A stretch of DNA of 47,500 bases from Chrysomallon squamiferum (GCA_012295275.1 CM022665.1:41673652-41721151); one strand, 5' to 3'; positions 1-11,840 are shown, counted from the first letter of the stretch. The notes: generated by a model not told the origin, from the sequence alone. Numbers and translations: made by a program.

Positions 1-135
1 CACCATTCGACGTAGATAATGTTGAAAATGAACAACTTCTTTCAGGAATGTCTTGCTAGACGCTGCCAAGAATTCTTTCTTTTCATAATATTCTTGCCAG
101 ATATTTTTATTATGTTTACACTGTTATAAATTGTA

Positions 136-390
136 TGTGTCAGTCTGCATATATTTGAGTGTCAATCTGCATAAATTATAAGTGTCAATCATAGTCAAAC
201 ATTAGTGTCAGTCTGCATATATCACGAGTGTCGGTACGCATACATTATAAGTATCAGTCTGTCTATATTATTAGTATAAATAATAATGAACTATTAGTTT
301 CATTCTGCCTACATTACGAGTGTCAGAATGCATATATTATAAGTGTCAATGTGAATAAATTATTGGGGTCAGTCAGCATACATTGACTCT
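136..390 (+). repeat. 23-bp minisatellite, about 11 copies
   Basis: AGTGTC-like unit starts recur at 136, 158, 181, 204, 227, 250, 273, 296, 319, 342 and 365. Spacing is 23 bases everywhere except the first step (22). The unit reads roughly AGTGTCAGTCTGCATA then TATTATA. Units differ at several positions, so the array is old, but its length register is preserved. Confidence 0.9.
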
Positions 391-1100
391 TTTAATCTCA
401 TCTTCGATTTAACTAACGTGCTTTGTTTTGTTTTTTACAAATTTTGCTTATCGAGAACGCCTTTGTTTTGACGTATGTTCTGAAATGGTAATCACAAACT
501 TAAGCTGAAAAATATTTAACAGATTACTTTAGTTTTAATAAGAGGAACAAAAATATCTGGTGCTTTGTTTGAAGAGTTAGGTAATGTTCGTTTAGCCAAA
601 CGGTTAGAGCGATGTTATCGACGTAGTTTTATTGAATCGTTTGGAGAAGATGACTTCTTTCTGACGTTCAAAAATTAATGATTGTTAAACTTAGCAAATG
701 TAATATAATGTATAATTTACTAATTACATAATAATGCTACAATGTACCAATATTATTTATATAATTTGTATATATTATTATTTTATTTTTTTTAAAAGAG
801 AACGAAAGAAGAATAAAATAAAAATAGCTGGAAGGAAGAAAAAAGTCTTCATAATCTATTTATTTATTCGATGAAAGCTGACTGTTCGATAAAATTGATT
901 TAATTTTTTTTTCTTTTTTTTTTTTTTTTTTCGTTTATCATTTATGTATTTTTATCGACAAAAAAATCATTTTTTTCTTCTCTAGACTTTCACATTTTTT
1001 AAGTTCGTAATAGTTTTTAAAATATATAAGCAATTAATTAATTAATCAATCAAAATAAACAGTAATATTCTATAATATATCAATTTTCACTATAATCTAC
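391..1100. other. Intergenic AT-rich DNA with a possible SINE head
   Basis: No gene is visible. Poly-T occupies about 905-931. At 598-610 the string AACGGTTAGAGCG resembles the A box of the SINE found at 1.8 kb, but the downstream body is not recognisable. Confidence 0.4.
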
Positions 1101-1118
1101 CAAAACTACTTTAATGAC

Positions 1119-1119
1119 A

Positions 1120-1179
<60 letters not shown>

Positions 1180-1201
1180 GAAAGAAAGAAAGAAAGAAAG
1201 G
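1119..1201. repeat. (AAT)n then (GAAA)n microsatellites
   Basis: About 19 AAT units followed by GAAA units. The reverse strand shows an apparent poly-Leu frame that is only the repeat. Confidence 0.95.
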
Positions 1202-1304
1202 AAAAAAAAGAAAAAGAATACGATATAAACAACCACCACCTTACAATAATAAATAAATAAACGAAATAAAACAAAAAAATTAAGACATAAACAACCCCAA
1301 CCCT

Positions 1305-1745
1305 ATTCCCTGGCGCGGGTCCGCCCTTGGTCTTCGACTGGCATTCGGAACATGTTTATTATGTCGCAGACAAAGAGTACTGCAACACGGTGCGAAGTTC
1401 TCGCGTCTGGTCTGCACTTATCGCCATCCGCTCTCGGAAACCTCATGACTAAGTTACTATTTTAAACAATTTAGCTGCCACGTTGCAATTTTGGCGTGTA
1501 TCCAACAATGATGTCAACTTAGGAGATTACCGTGGTAACGCGTCCAACGGTGCCTACGCCCCGCGCACGTAAACTCCGCGCGCGCGCTCTCTACTCGCTA
1601 CTGATTACACAACGGATGAGCGCGCCACTGCTTCTGTAACCCATTGACCTTGATTTGTCTTAATTATCGATTGACACAGATTTACGTCTGATGCAATGTG
1701 GCAAGTCCAGTCATTTTCGTAATCGCAGCGCAGTCGACAAAATAC
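1305..1745. promoter_or_regulatory. CpG-rich unique island 1
   Basis: Non-repetitive, with many CpGs (GGCGCGGGTCCG near 1313, CGCGCGCGCGC near 1577, GAGCGCGCC near 1619) in an otherwise AT-rich stretch. No gene is recognisable. It could be a distal regulatory element or an unrecognised transposon fragment. Confidence 0.3.
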
Positions 1746-1759
1746 AGGTGGATTACTTC

Positions 1760-1814
1760 TTTATTTATTTATTTATTATTATTTTTCTTTCTTTCTTTCT
1801 TTCTTTCTTTCTTT
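1760..1814. repeat. (TTTA)n / (TTTC)n microsatellite
   Basis: TTTA units pass into about eight TTTC units, immediately before the SINE copy. Confidence 0.9.
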
Positions 1815-1831
1815 TCATACTGCTTTTCTAA

Positions 1832-2035
1832 GAGGCAAGATGGTTAGATCGTTTGTCCAGAGGTACGATGAACTGTAGGATTTTAATACATCGTTTTAAA
1901 AAAAATTTCCCGTTCAAGCCAGAACCCCTATGAATGGATCATCAGTAATATTATTATGTGTTTTCCTGTCGCTTATAAAAGATTCCTTGCTGTTAATGAG
2001 TATTAGAGACACGTAGTAAGACTGCAGAAAGTTAC
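1832..2035 (+). mobile_element. Diverged tRNA-headed SINE copy (molluscan type)
   Basis: TGGTTAGATCG at 1841-1851 resembles a tRNA A box, and GTAGGAT at about 1875 sits where the B-box region follows. Then come ATTTCCCGTTCAAGCCAG (1904-1922), TATGTGTTTTCCTGTC (1955-1970) and ATAAAAGATTCCTTGCTG (1975-1992). In this order they resemble a SINE I know from molluscan genomes (WTTTCTCGTTCCAGCCAG, GTATGTGCTATCCTGTC, ATAAAAGATCCCTTGCTG). The copy is old, with many substitutions and deletions. The match is from memory, not a search. Confidence 0.65.
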
Positions 2036-2334
2036 ATATCTCACATTCTCAAAAAAAAAAAAAAGAAACCAACATAAATTTAAAAGTGATTGAGGTATTG
2101 TTGCTAAATAGCCGAATATTTTTCATTTGTCAAACAAGAATAATTATACATATAAAAAATATTACGGTACTGATATCAAATATTGATGTGATTTAGGCTA
2201 CAAAAGATTTTAAGATTTAAACGTTTTATTTATTTATAACTCGAACAGACCACATACTTCTACTTCAGTGTATTTTTCAACGAAATTTTTGACAAATACG
2301 ATAATTTGGAAAAAAAACCATGTATGTGATGACA

Positions 2335-2461
2335 TAATAATAGTAATAATAATAATAACAATAATAACAACAACAACAACAAAATAACAATAATAGTAAT
2401 GATATATTATTATTATTATTATTATTATTATTGTTGTTGTTGTTGTTATTATTATTATATC

Positions 2462-2520
<59 letters not shown>
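2335..2520. repeat. Inverted AAT/AAC - ATT/GTT repeat followed by (CT)n
   Basis: AAT and AAC triplets (2338-2400) are followed by their complement, ATT and GTT triplets (2405-2458), so one strand can fold back on itself. A (CT)n run of about 55 bases follows (2464-2518). Confidence 0.9.
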
Positions 2521-2521
<1 letters not shown>

Positions 2522-2953
2522 TCTGTTTACTAAATACTTATTGAACTTTCACCTTTTATACATAATATAGGTAAGTATATGTAGTTTTTTAAACCCTGTA
2601 ATCAAACTCAGATTACTAAATAACATAATCCGGATTATGTGGTTGAAAAGAATGAAAGAATCTACGATTTCAAGTCACCGTGTCGCAGATTTCATCACGG
2701 TTCAGTCTGCTGTTATTACTGTTTCTAAGACACATTTTTCTTCCGCACTCTTTACCCGTGCTCACCAATTTATTTTTAATTACCAGTATAAAAGAATGCT
2801 AATAAATAATTCATACTTCGCAATAAGAGACGACAAGACAATATTTATTAAACAGGTGACAACAAACGTATTTCTAAAAACTGGAGTAAATACGTTCTGT
2901 TGTGTAGCAGTAGAAAATGTGTTACAATTTCTGAAAAGGTCACACGCTTTTCA

Positions 2954-2954
<1 letters not shown>

Positions 2955-2997
<43 letters not shown>

Positions 2998-3272
2998 ATA
3001 TTACTATTACTACTACTACTACTACTACAACTACTACCGCCACTACTACTACTACTACTATTACTACAATTACTACTACTACTATTACTACAATTACTAC
3101 TACTACTATTACTACTACTATAACTACTACCACCACTACTGCTGCTACTACTACTATTACTACTACTACTACTACTGCTACTATTAATAATAACTACAAC
3201 AACAAAAACAGTAATAATAATAATAATAACATCAACGACAATAATAACAATAACAACAACGGTAATAACAGC

Positions 3273-3326
<54 letters not shown>

Positions 3327-3375
3327 GTAATAATAATAATAATAATAATAATTTTTTTTTTTTTTTTTTTTTTTT
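2955..3375. repeat. Compound (CTA)n, (AAC)n, (AAT)n, poly-T block
   Basis: Imperfect ACT triplets to about 3185, then AAC/AAT with interruptions, a clean (AAT)n run and a poly-T run (3352-3375). An apparent 253-aa plus-strand frame crossing it is poly-Thr, poly-Asn, poly-Ile and poly-Phe, and is not a gene. Confidence 0.95.
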
Positions 3376-3534
3376 CTGTTGTAATTTCAGACAGTTGAAT
3401 AAAGGTGTAAAGAAAGAAGGAAAGAATGGAAAAATGATTAAAAAATCAAAATGAAGGAAAGGACGAACGAACAAAAGAAAAATGGAAAAATGAACAAAAG
3501 ACATAGATTACAAGGAAAGAATGCATGGATTAAA

Positions 3535-3625
3535 TAAAAAAAAAAAAAGGTAAAAAAAAAAGACCAAAAAAAAAAAAAAAAAAAAAAAAATAAAATAAAA
3601 TAAAAAAAAATAAAAAAATAACAAA
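3535..3625. repeat. A-rich simple sequence
   Basis: Poly-A interrupted by single G, T or C bases. Confidence 0.9.
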
Positions 3626-3805
3626 TAAAGTAAACAAAGAAATAAAGAAAAATAGAATAAAATAAAACAATTAACAGTTAGTAGTAATAAACTTGTACCA
3701 CTGATACTAATGTGGATGTGTGTATCTCCATTTCTTGAAATTCTGATCCACTCTTGCATTCGGTTCGAAAAACCTTGAATAAAATTGGACATTTTAAAAT
3801 GTGTG

Positions 3806-3810
<5 letters not shown>

Positions 3811-3869
<59 letters not shown>

Positions 3870-3918
3870 AGTAACATTAAAATTGATTCTCTTATATATA
3901 TATATATATATATATATA
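3811..3918. repeat. (GA)n and (TA)n microsatellites
   Basis: (GA)n of about 28 units (3812-3867), then (TA)n (3893-3918), separated by about 25 bases. Confidence 0.95.
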
Positions 3919-3919
3919 A

Positions 3920-4551
3920 ACAAAAACAAAAATGTATTTAGTTGACGTTATGAACTGAATGAGAAATAATCACCGGAAGTGAACAATTAATGAGTAAACA
4001 GTAATGCGTAATTAACTTGCGGCTGTGAATTCGTGCACCGTGACGTCACCCCATTTGTGTATTGTTTACGGAAATGTAGCGACTCTACAATGTGAAACTT
4101 CTGTAAGTAGAACTTTCACAAACAGTGAATCATTCACATTTTAGCACACACACACACACACACACACCATACAAAATAAATAAGCAACACACACGTTATT
4201 GTACATACTCACAAGCACGCGCTCCCCCACACACCCAAACCAAACACGCAGTTATGAAAAAAAAAAAAAAAAAAAATACAATTTCGTTTGCCATCCTTAC
4301 GAATAAAAGTAAAATAAAAAGAATAACATTAATTCATACAAAAAAAAATTGGTGTTAAATGCTTAACAAAAATTTCAATAGTTAAATGCTGTTTGAAGAC
4401 TATGAAAGTTTTAATAATCAAATGGTATTTACAAAACACATGGCCTAAAACTATTATTAAAAAATAAATAAATAATTTCCACTCACTCAAGAATCAATTA
4501 CGATCATAATAAGTGTTTATATTATCGAAAATGATCTGCATTTACTTCTAA

Positions 4552-4584
<33 letters not shown>

Positions 4585-5200
4585 GTGGAGTCCATCAAGC
4601 AGAACCAAAAAGCACATTTAGCGCTAACGAATACCGTTAAGTGAAAATATTAAGAATTTTTGTCTTAAAATAAATAAATAAATAAAATTAATAATAACAG
4701 TATAAAAAATAATAATATAATAATAACAACAGCAACAACAACAATAAATAATATGAGTTAAAAAAACAACGCAACCCCCCCCCCCCGAACGAACAAACAC
4801 TAACAAACTAAAAAACACAAAAAAGTATTCTACTGATAAATAAAAAAAAATAAAAAACAAAAAAAAAAATATTAAAAAGAATTTAATACAATTGACTTAA
4901 TGGTCAAAATAACACAGCATTTTACAATTTTTTTTTTTTGCAAAGAGATTAATTTTAATATTAATGAATAATAATATACAACAGAGGGTCAGGGAACAAT
5001 GAGCAAATGGTCGGTTCATAGACAACGGATGAAAACATGTTCTAACAATGGCGCAGGGCTTTGTCCGAGCACATCTATAACACAAAGTGGTCACTTAAAT
5101 ACTTAGCCTAAGGATAATAGTGATTGTACACCGGTCATTTTTCCATTGCAGGATTATTTTATGAAAAGGCGAACATCACGCACTCTATCAAAATTTCATT
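3920..5200. other. Intergenic DNA with short simple repeats
   Basis: Contains (CA)n at 4145-4167, poly-A at 4257-4276 and 4562-4583, a C9-10 run near 4776 and A-rich stretches. ACCGGAAGTG at 3972 is a lone ETS-like site. No gene seen. Confidence 0.6.
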
Positions 5201-5204
5201 AGTG

Positions 5205-5395
5205 CACTGTCTCCCTTGATGCCGGTGTTAAGTAGATCACCATCAACGACCGCAAAATGAGGACAAATACGGGAGCGCAAAACATTCGTGGCGAACCGTT
5301 GATTTTCCTCCCTTGTCGCCGGTGTTTAGAGATTACCGGCACGAACAGCAAAATGACGACATATCTACCGGAGCAAGAGATTATTTTTGCGGCAC
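5205..5395. repeat. Diverged tandem duplication, 97-bp period
   Basis: GCCGGTGTT occurs at 5221 and 5318. Both are preceded by CTCCCTTG and followed by ACGA(A)C..CAAAATGA(G/C)GAC and TACGGGAGC / TACCGGAGC. Two copies with clear substitutions and short indels. The unit is CpG-rich compared with its surroundings. Confidence 0.75.
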
Positions 5396-5444
5396 TTTTA
5401 ATGTTATTGTTCCCGGCGACAAAATCGATAAGAATTAGTTAGAA

Positions 5445-6095
5445 ATGATATACAGTTTTTGTGTGTAATATACAAATTAATACTCAGTATAAATAGTGGT
5501 TTTTATTAAGAATCGGAGAGTTAGAAAACTTTTTTTTTTTTTTTTTTTTTTCCCCACTATCGACCAGATAAGTTAAAGTGCGTATTAACAATTCAGATCT
5601 GACCGACTAGTAATTATCATTTCCAGTAATATTTCCTTTGGGTGTTTGTGTATATATTATTTTAATCTCTGGTACTATCTACATTTTTTTTGGACTATAT
5701 TAAATGCAGTGACCCATTTCCTATAATACACACTAAATAATGACACCATCTGTCATAATATATGCTTTAATCTGTATATCTATATTTCTGAACCAGTAAA
5801 ATGTGACGATCTGATTCCAGTAATGATTACTCGTGGTAATACACGCTACCCTTGGGCATATTCTCTTAAAGTCGAATATTAGAATATGTCTATGTTTCGA
5901 CCGACATTATTGAAAGGTATTCACGTTTTTATACACATTTACAGTGATCAGTGAAACAACATTCAGCTGAAAGACGAAGAGTCATAGGATCGAATATCCT
6001 TAATGCATCTTAATCTTATATATCTCTATCTTTATCTATATCTATCTATCTATTTATATATCTGTCTCTCTGTCTATCCTGTGTATGTGTGTGTG
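5445..6095. other. Intergenic DNA without recognised gene
   Basis: Poly-T at 5530-5551. At 5980-6000 the string CATAGGATCGAATATCC resembles the B-box area of the SINE family, but nothing else of the element is visible. Confidence 0.4.
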
Positions 6096-6140
6096 AGTGT
6101 CTGTCAGTCTAGCTATATATATGTGTGTGTGTGTGTGTGA

Positions 6141-6171
<31 letters not shown>

Positions 6172-6285
6172 TGCACGTACATGTATGTTTTTATCTACAT
6201 GTATGTTTTTATGTATATATATGTATGTATGTTTACATGTATGTATGCATTTATGTATTTGTGTATGAGTATGTCTGGTGTGCGT
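6010..6285. repeat. (TCTA)n, (TG)n and (TATG)n simple repeats
   Basis: TATC/TCTG tetramers, then (TG)n at 6120-6140 and a run of TATG tetramers to about 6250. Confidence 0.9.
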
Positions 6286-6289
6286 CTTT

Positions 6290-7595
6290 CCGTATCTATT
6301 TACGTTTGTACGTTTATATCAAATACTCATGTGTTTCCTACATAAATAATGACACACAGTAACAAATAAACAACACGTTTGCGTGCTACAGGTAAATAAA
6401 AATCCTCCTAAACTTAACACTGATATCCAGTTTCGTTTTAAAATGTGGACTTAAATGTCATTTATATTTACTTCGTGTATATTTTGCTGTGTGGTCCCGT
6501 TAAAGTGCTCGGAGGCTTCAAACCCTGTGGCGTAGTTGTTATCTTTTATTCATATAACGAGTCCCGTAGTTTCAATAAATAAACCTGTAATTGCTAAGGC
6601 AAGCGCAGGGAAAACGGAATCAGCCAGACAGACTTACGTGTTATGATAGATTAACGTTTATCCGTGTCATGCTAAAGATTAACCGTTAGTTCAGACGATG
6701 GATTTACGAACGATATTTAGTGTAAAAATTTAGAACCGCTCTTTTTCACTTTGCCTCTGTAATTAGTGATTGATAAATGATTTGAATGGAGGATAATCAG
6801 GGGCAAATCTAGGGGAGTTTTTTTTTTGTGAAGGAGGAGTCTAAGTTTGTCTGATTAGATAATGAAAAAAAAAAAAAAAAAAAAAAAAAAAATGTCCGTA
6901 TTGTTTCATTAATATAAGTAGAACCCGCAGATTTAATTTGTTTTGTAGTTTTTGATGTTGTATTTTAATTCACAATGCAGTGGCTTGTAGAGGTCTGGTG
7001 ACGACCTGGGGCCACCTCCTTGATGGCATGCCCCAAAGACTCAAGTATACGGCTTAGCACTCAGAAATATTATGAGAAAGGAAGATATTTTGAATACGTA
7101 AACACAGATGAAACAAAAAATAAACACTTTATTCAATTTAAACATAAATCAACCAAATTTATTAAGTTCTTTTCTCTGATTAGATGCCCCCCACATTTGG
7201 ATGCTCGGGGCCACCGCACGTTCGGCTCCCCCCCCTCTGCACACGTCTGTGTCACAGTGTGATCTTGTAATTATTCACAGCCGAAAATTAACCCGGGTTT
7301 GTGATTGCGTTGGGTATACAGATACGTGACATAAGTTCTTTCATATATCCAGACCTGGAAACCAAACATCAAATATTAACGATTTTCCGACATATACCGA
7401 CACAGTCACGTCTTCTGAGACAAAAAGGACATGCTTTAAGTACAGATGTACGGTTCTTGTATAAAAGACACCTATTTTTTTCTTTTCTTCTTAAAGCAAA
7501 GGAAGTATCAGTTTCAGAACATATCTAAACGTAAGTGCATCTAGTTACTGAATTTATGTGACAAAGATATGCATATGTTCTTGTATATACTTGTG
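6290..7595. other. Intergenic DNA; possible decayed transposon
   Basis: Poly-A at 6865-6892. CAGGGGCAAATCTAGGGGAG (6798-6817) looks like the end of a hAT-type non-autonomous element, and GGGGCCACC occurs at 7008-7016 and again at 7208-7216 as part of the similar strings CTGGGGCCACC and CTCGGGGCCACC. No matching inverted end was found. Apparent 75-80-aa frames have no recognisable domain. Confidence 0.3.
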
Positions 7596-7790
<195 letters not shown>

Positions 7791-8092
7791 CCGAATGTAT
7801 GTGTATATATGTCCATTCGTCCATTTGTTCATCTGTCATTCTTCGTTGTTTTTTTCCGCTTCTACTGATCCACGTCACCTCTAATTTATTTATTTATTAT
7901 TTTTTTTTTTCTTATTCTTCATTCTGTAGTTCTCCGGTTTTTCTATCCATGCAGTCAGTCAGACGTAAAATTAACTGTGAAATGATATTACCACACGACA
8001 AGCACATTTTGTATTTCATCTACATCATTATTACATCACCGTCGCTACGAACATACAACAACGTGGCAAACAAAACAACCTGCGGTCTGTGT

Positions 8093-8155
8093 ACTTTTTT
8101 TTTTTTTTTTTTTTTTATTCTTCTTGTTACTCCCAGACAAACATATCGAATTTTT

Positions 8156-8207
<52 letters not shown>

Positions 8208-8208
8208 C
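8093..8208. repeat. Two poly-T tracts (about 24 and 53 bases)
   Basis: T runs at 8093-8116 and 8156-8207, the second nearly pure. Confidence 0.95.
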
Positions 8209-8689
8209 TCTCTCGCACGACAGATTACACCGACCCTTTTTCATTACCCGAATCACGCGCGTTTATTATATCCGAAATACGTCAGCTTTGCATCGTCAAA
8301 AAATAGAATCTTATGTCAAGAACTTCGCAGCTTCCTCACAACAATAGTTTTGCTGGAGAGGATCTTAACTCAGATAAATATTTCATCGTCTGCTCGATTC
8401 GTGTGATGAAAAAAATAGGTCTGATGTTGTTTTTGAACAATCAAAAAAGCATTGTTTGATTTCCAGGTTAATTCGGATATTCTCTGAGTATAATGTGATA
8501 TTTTATTGCTGTGTGTAAATGGTTGGTAGAGGACCGAGTTCATTGGATCGTAGCTAATAAATTGTCTATTCACATTAATTTTTATTCCGATGTTATGAGA
8601 TTGTGTAAAAAAAAAAAAAAAAAAAACTGTTCTTCGCTTTCTCTTATTTCAATTACTTAATTAATTAAGCAAGTTATTTAATTTAACAC

Positions 8690-9515
8690 CAATAACTACT
8701 ACTAGAATTATTTCTTATACTATTACAGTAGAACGTATATTACTACTAGTACTATTATTATTAATTACTACTACTACCGCTACTACTACCACTTCTACTA
8801 CTTCAACTACTACTACAGCTGCTACTACTACTATTACTAATCCTACTACTACTACTACTTCTCCTACTACCGCTACTATTACTGCTACTACTACTACTAC
8901 TATTATTACTACTATTACTGCTACTACCTACTACTATTATTACTGCTACTACTACCGCTACTATTACTGCTACTACCACCGCTACTATTACCGCTACTAT
9001 TACTGCTACTACTACCGCTACTACTAGCGCTACTATTACTGCTACTCCAAGCGCTACTATTACTGCTACTACTACCGCTACTACTAGCGCTACTATTACT
9101 GCTACTCCAAGCGCTACTATTACTGCTACTACTACTATTTCCTCTACAGCTATTACTACGGCTACTGTTAACACTACTGCTACAGCTACAACTACTATTA
9201 CTAAAACTACTACCACTACTACTAAAACTACTACCACTACTGCCACTACTACTTCTACTACTACTATTGCTATGAGTACTACTTATACTTCTACTACTTC
9301 TGCTTCTATTACTACTTACCACTACTACTACCACTACTACGACCACATCTACTAACTTTTATTACTACTACTTTTACTACTACTACTACTGCTGCTACTA
9401 TTACTACTGCCACTACTACTACTATTACAACTGCCACTACTACTACTACTACTACAACTACAGCTACTACTACTGCAACTATCGTTACTACCTTTACTAC
9501 AGCACCATGAATACT
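8690..9515. repeat. Long imperfect (CTA)n array with a 60-bp higher-order duplication
   Basis: About 800 bases of ACT/CTA triplets with interspersed GCT, ACC, TCT and AGC variants. 9001-9060 and 9061-9120 are identical base for base. Reverse-strand frames of 140-147 aa are Val/Ala or Ser/Asn repeats and not genes. Confidence 0.95.
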
Positions 9516-9519
9516 ACTG

Positions 9520-10320
9520 CTACTTTAATCTAAAAGTTGTCACAGTAGATGATCACTGACTCATTCTTTCTAGACTTTGCACAACATTTTCTTTAACGAT
9601 ATATTCGGTTTGATTATCTCATTAAGTAAACATAACCTAAATAGAAAAACGCACGCACACATACATACGCATACACACACCTTTATCTGTTATATATTTT
9701 AGTATAAAAAAATAAAATAAAATAGAAAACAAGTAGAAACGACGAAAATGTTAGTAGGAGTAGTAGTAGTAGTAGTAATAATAATAATAATGATGATGAA
9801 GAAAAAAATAAAATGTAAATATGGTAATAATTTTAAAAAATGTAGATTTATGTTATATGTTCAGGCAAATATATATATGTAGATATTTTCAAACGATCGG
9901 AAAATACACACACACACACAACAAACAAACACACACAAACACACACACACACGCACGCACGCACACACACAACACGCACACTGAGATATAGGCAGCTTTC
10001 TGATTTACAAAGATAAATAAACCTTGTGAATATTTTTTTTTTTAACGGACATCTATTTACACTAAACTTAACTGAACCCATTCTTGCCTTTTAACAGATC
10101 TTAATATATAACTGATCAAACAATACCTTTTTGCTGGTTTTTGTTTTTCAGTATAGACAATTGTGAATGTAGGGTTTAATATTACTTGAACTCACGTTCG
10201 AAATGTTGTTCATAGACAGAATGTCGCCATTACTGAAACAAAACAATGATTCCAGCATTACGGTACCGACAACTGATTATTTCAAAAAGATACACATGAA
10301 AAAGAAATCAATTGTCATCT
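9520..10320. other. Intergenic DNA with (AGT)n/(AAT)n and (CA)n
   Basis: (AGT)n passing into (AAT)n at 9755-9792, and (CA)n with CG interruptions at 9906-9972. The rest is unique AT-rich sequence without a recognisable gene. Confidence 0.6.
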
Positions 10321-10324
10321 TAAG

Positions 10325-10600
10325 CACGGTGTTTCCAGACCGCAAATTCCAATGACGGTGTATGCTCATGACCGGAAGTTAGCGTCTGTTACAGGAAGTG
10401 GGATGTAAGAACCGCAATGGACCAGGAAGTACGCGAGATAATCGTTTAATCTTAATTGTCAGTTCATTACAGTGGAACGGATTCTTTCACGGCTCGTTGA
10501 TTACGTCATCCGGCTTGAGTACGACGTTTGAATCGTAACAGTGACGCAGCCAATACAAATTACATACTTAGTACGTGGAGGTACAAGGACAGATCACTAG
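10325..10600. promoter_or_regulatory. Unique island 2 with three ETS-like sites and a CRE-like site
   Basis: GGAAGT occurs three times in 60 bases, as ACCGGAAGT (10371-10379), ACAGGAAGTG (10391-10400) and ACCAGGAAGT (10421-10430). ATTACGTCATC (10499-10509) is CRE/ATF-like. CpGs are frequent and simple repeats are absent. This is a candidate enhancer, inferred only from motifs. Confidence 0.35.
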
Positions 10601-10829
10601 ACTAGTTTTGACATATGCTGAAAATGACGTCCATATTAATACTTAAAAAATCTCTCATGCATGTAAAAAAAAAAATAATAAAAAATTAAACGTTAAAATT
10701 TTTTTTCCTTGAAAATCATTCTCTTATATATATCTTTAATACTTCATATACTAGTCATAAACAAAATGATAAACAGGAGAACTATTAACAACAACAGACG
10801 TAGAAATAGAGTAGGTGTAAAAATAAAAA

Positions 10830-10833
10830 AAAA

Positions 10834-10871
<38 letters not shown>

Positions 10872-10955
10872 TAATAATAAAAAGAAGAAGATGAATAATA
10901 ATAATAATAATAACAATAATAATAAAAAGAAGAAGATGAATAATAATAATAATAA

Positions 10956-10986
<31 letters not shown>

Positions 10987-11005
10987 AAGAAAAAAAAAAA
11001 AAAGA
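10830..11005. repeat. (AAT)n, (GAA)n compound with an internal duplication
   Basis: AATAATAAAAAGAAGAAGATG occurs twice about 50 bases apart, followed by a clean (GAA)n run (10958-10990) and poly-A. Confidence 0.92.
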
Positions 11006-11133
11006 AGAGTACAACAAATTTTAACGTCGCTGAACAAAATAACAACAACAATAACATCAACAGGCGAAACAGTAATTAATTTAAAAGTTCACCGTTTAAA
11101 TTTAATTTTTGTTTTTTCAGTAAATAAAAAGCA

Positions 11134-11158
11134 TTAAAAAAAAAAAAAAAAAAAAAAA
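11134..11158. repeat. Poly-A tract
   Basis: About 25 A. The DNA from 11160 to 11515 is unique, with no recognised gene. Confidence 0.9.
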
Positions 11159-11518
11159 GACACATAGACAATTAATAACATCAGTTCCATCTGTAATAGT
11201 AACAGCAAAACAAGTCTTTAGCTGTCATTTCCCTTTTCAAAACACATCATCTGTGATTCCTCTCTCATTTGCTGAAAGAACCGTGTCGTATACAGTTCCA
11301 CAGAGAAACGAACAACAAGCCGATCTGATCGGGCCATTTACCCATGACATCCGGGAAACCAGGATGACAGCTATAGCATTCAGATTTGAAAAAAGCGAGG
11401 GAATTGTTTTATGTAAATAGGGTATTGAGCTGCATCTATTATATCACCATCATTTCAATGCGAAACTCCAGGACATTAAGAATCCTTTCCAGTAATATAT
11501 TTTATTGGAAACATGAAA

Positions 11519-11519
11519 T

Positions 11520-11559
<40 letters not shown>

Positions 11560-11560
11560 C

Positions 11561-11637
<77 letters not shown>

Positions 11638-11840
11638 ACCTGTCTACCAGCCATCCAAACTACGTATCTGTCTGTCTTTCTGTCTGATTGTTTGTCTTTC
11701 CGTATATTTGTATGTCTGCCTATATATCTACCAATTATCTACCAGTGGATCTACCTAGTTAATTTTGTTCTACCTATCTATACGTATCTACCTATCTCTC
11801 TCTAATCGTCCATATATTTATCTACCAGTCTACATAATAT
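11519..11840. repeat. (CT)n followed by (TCTG/TCTA)n
   Basis: About 115 bases of CT with one CTCCCTCCT break, then TCTG, TCTA and TACC tetramers fading out by about 11840. Confidence 0.95.

Noticed and set aside
136-390. Regularly spaced repeats that might be taken for a CRISPR array
   Set aside because: Units are contiguous tandem copies without unique spacers, in an animal genome.
2637-3398. 253-aa plus-strand open frame
   Set aside because: The second half is translated triplet repeat (Thr, Asn, Ile, Phe runs), and the first half has no domain or splice context.
5965-6005. Possible tRNA gene or SINE around CATAGGATCGAATATCC
   Set aside because: No cloverleaf can be drawn and no A box lies at the right distance; noted only as a possible SINE scrap.
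6798-7260. Complete hAT-like MITE between CAGGGGCAAATCTAGGGG and the GGGGCCACC strings
   Set aside because: No matching inverted end and no target-site duplication could be found; kept only as a remark in the region entry.
8803-9346. 140-147-aa minus-strand frames rich in Val/Ala or Ser/Asn
   Set aside because: Direct translation of the (CTA)n array; open only because the triplet repeat lacks stops in those frames.
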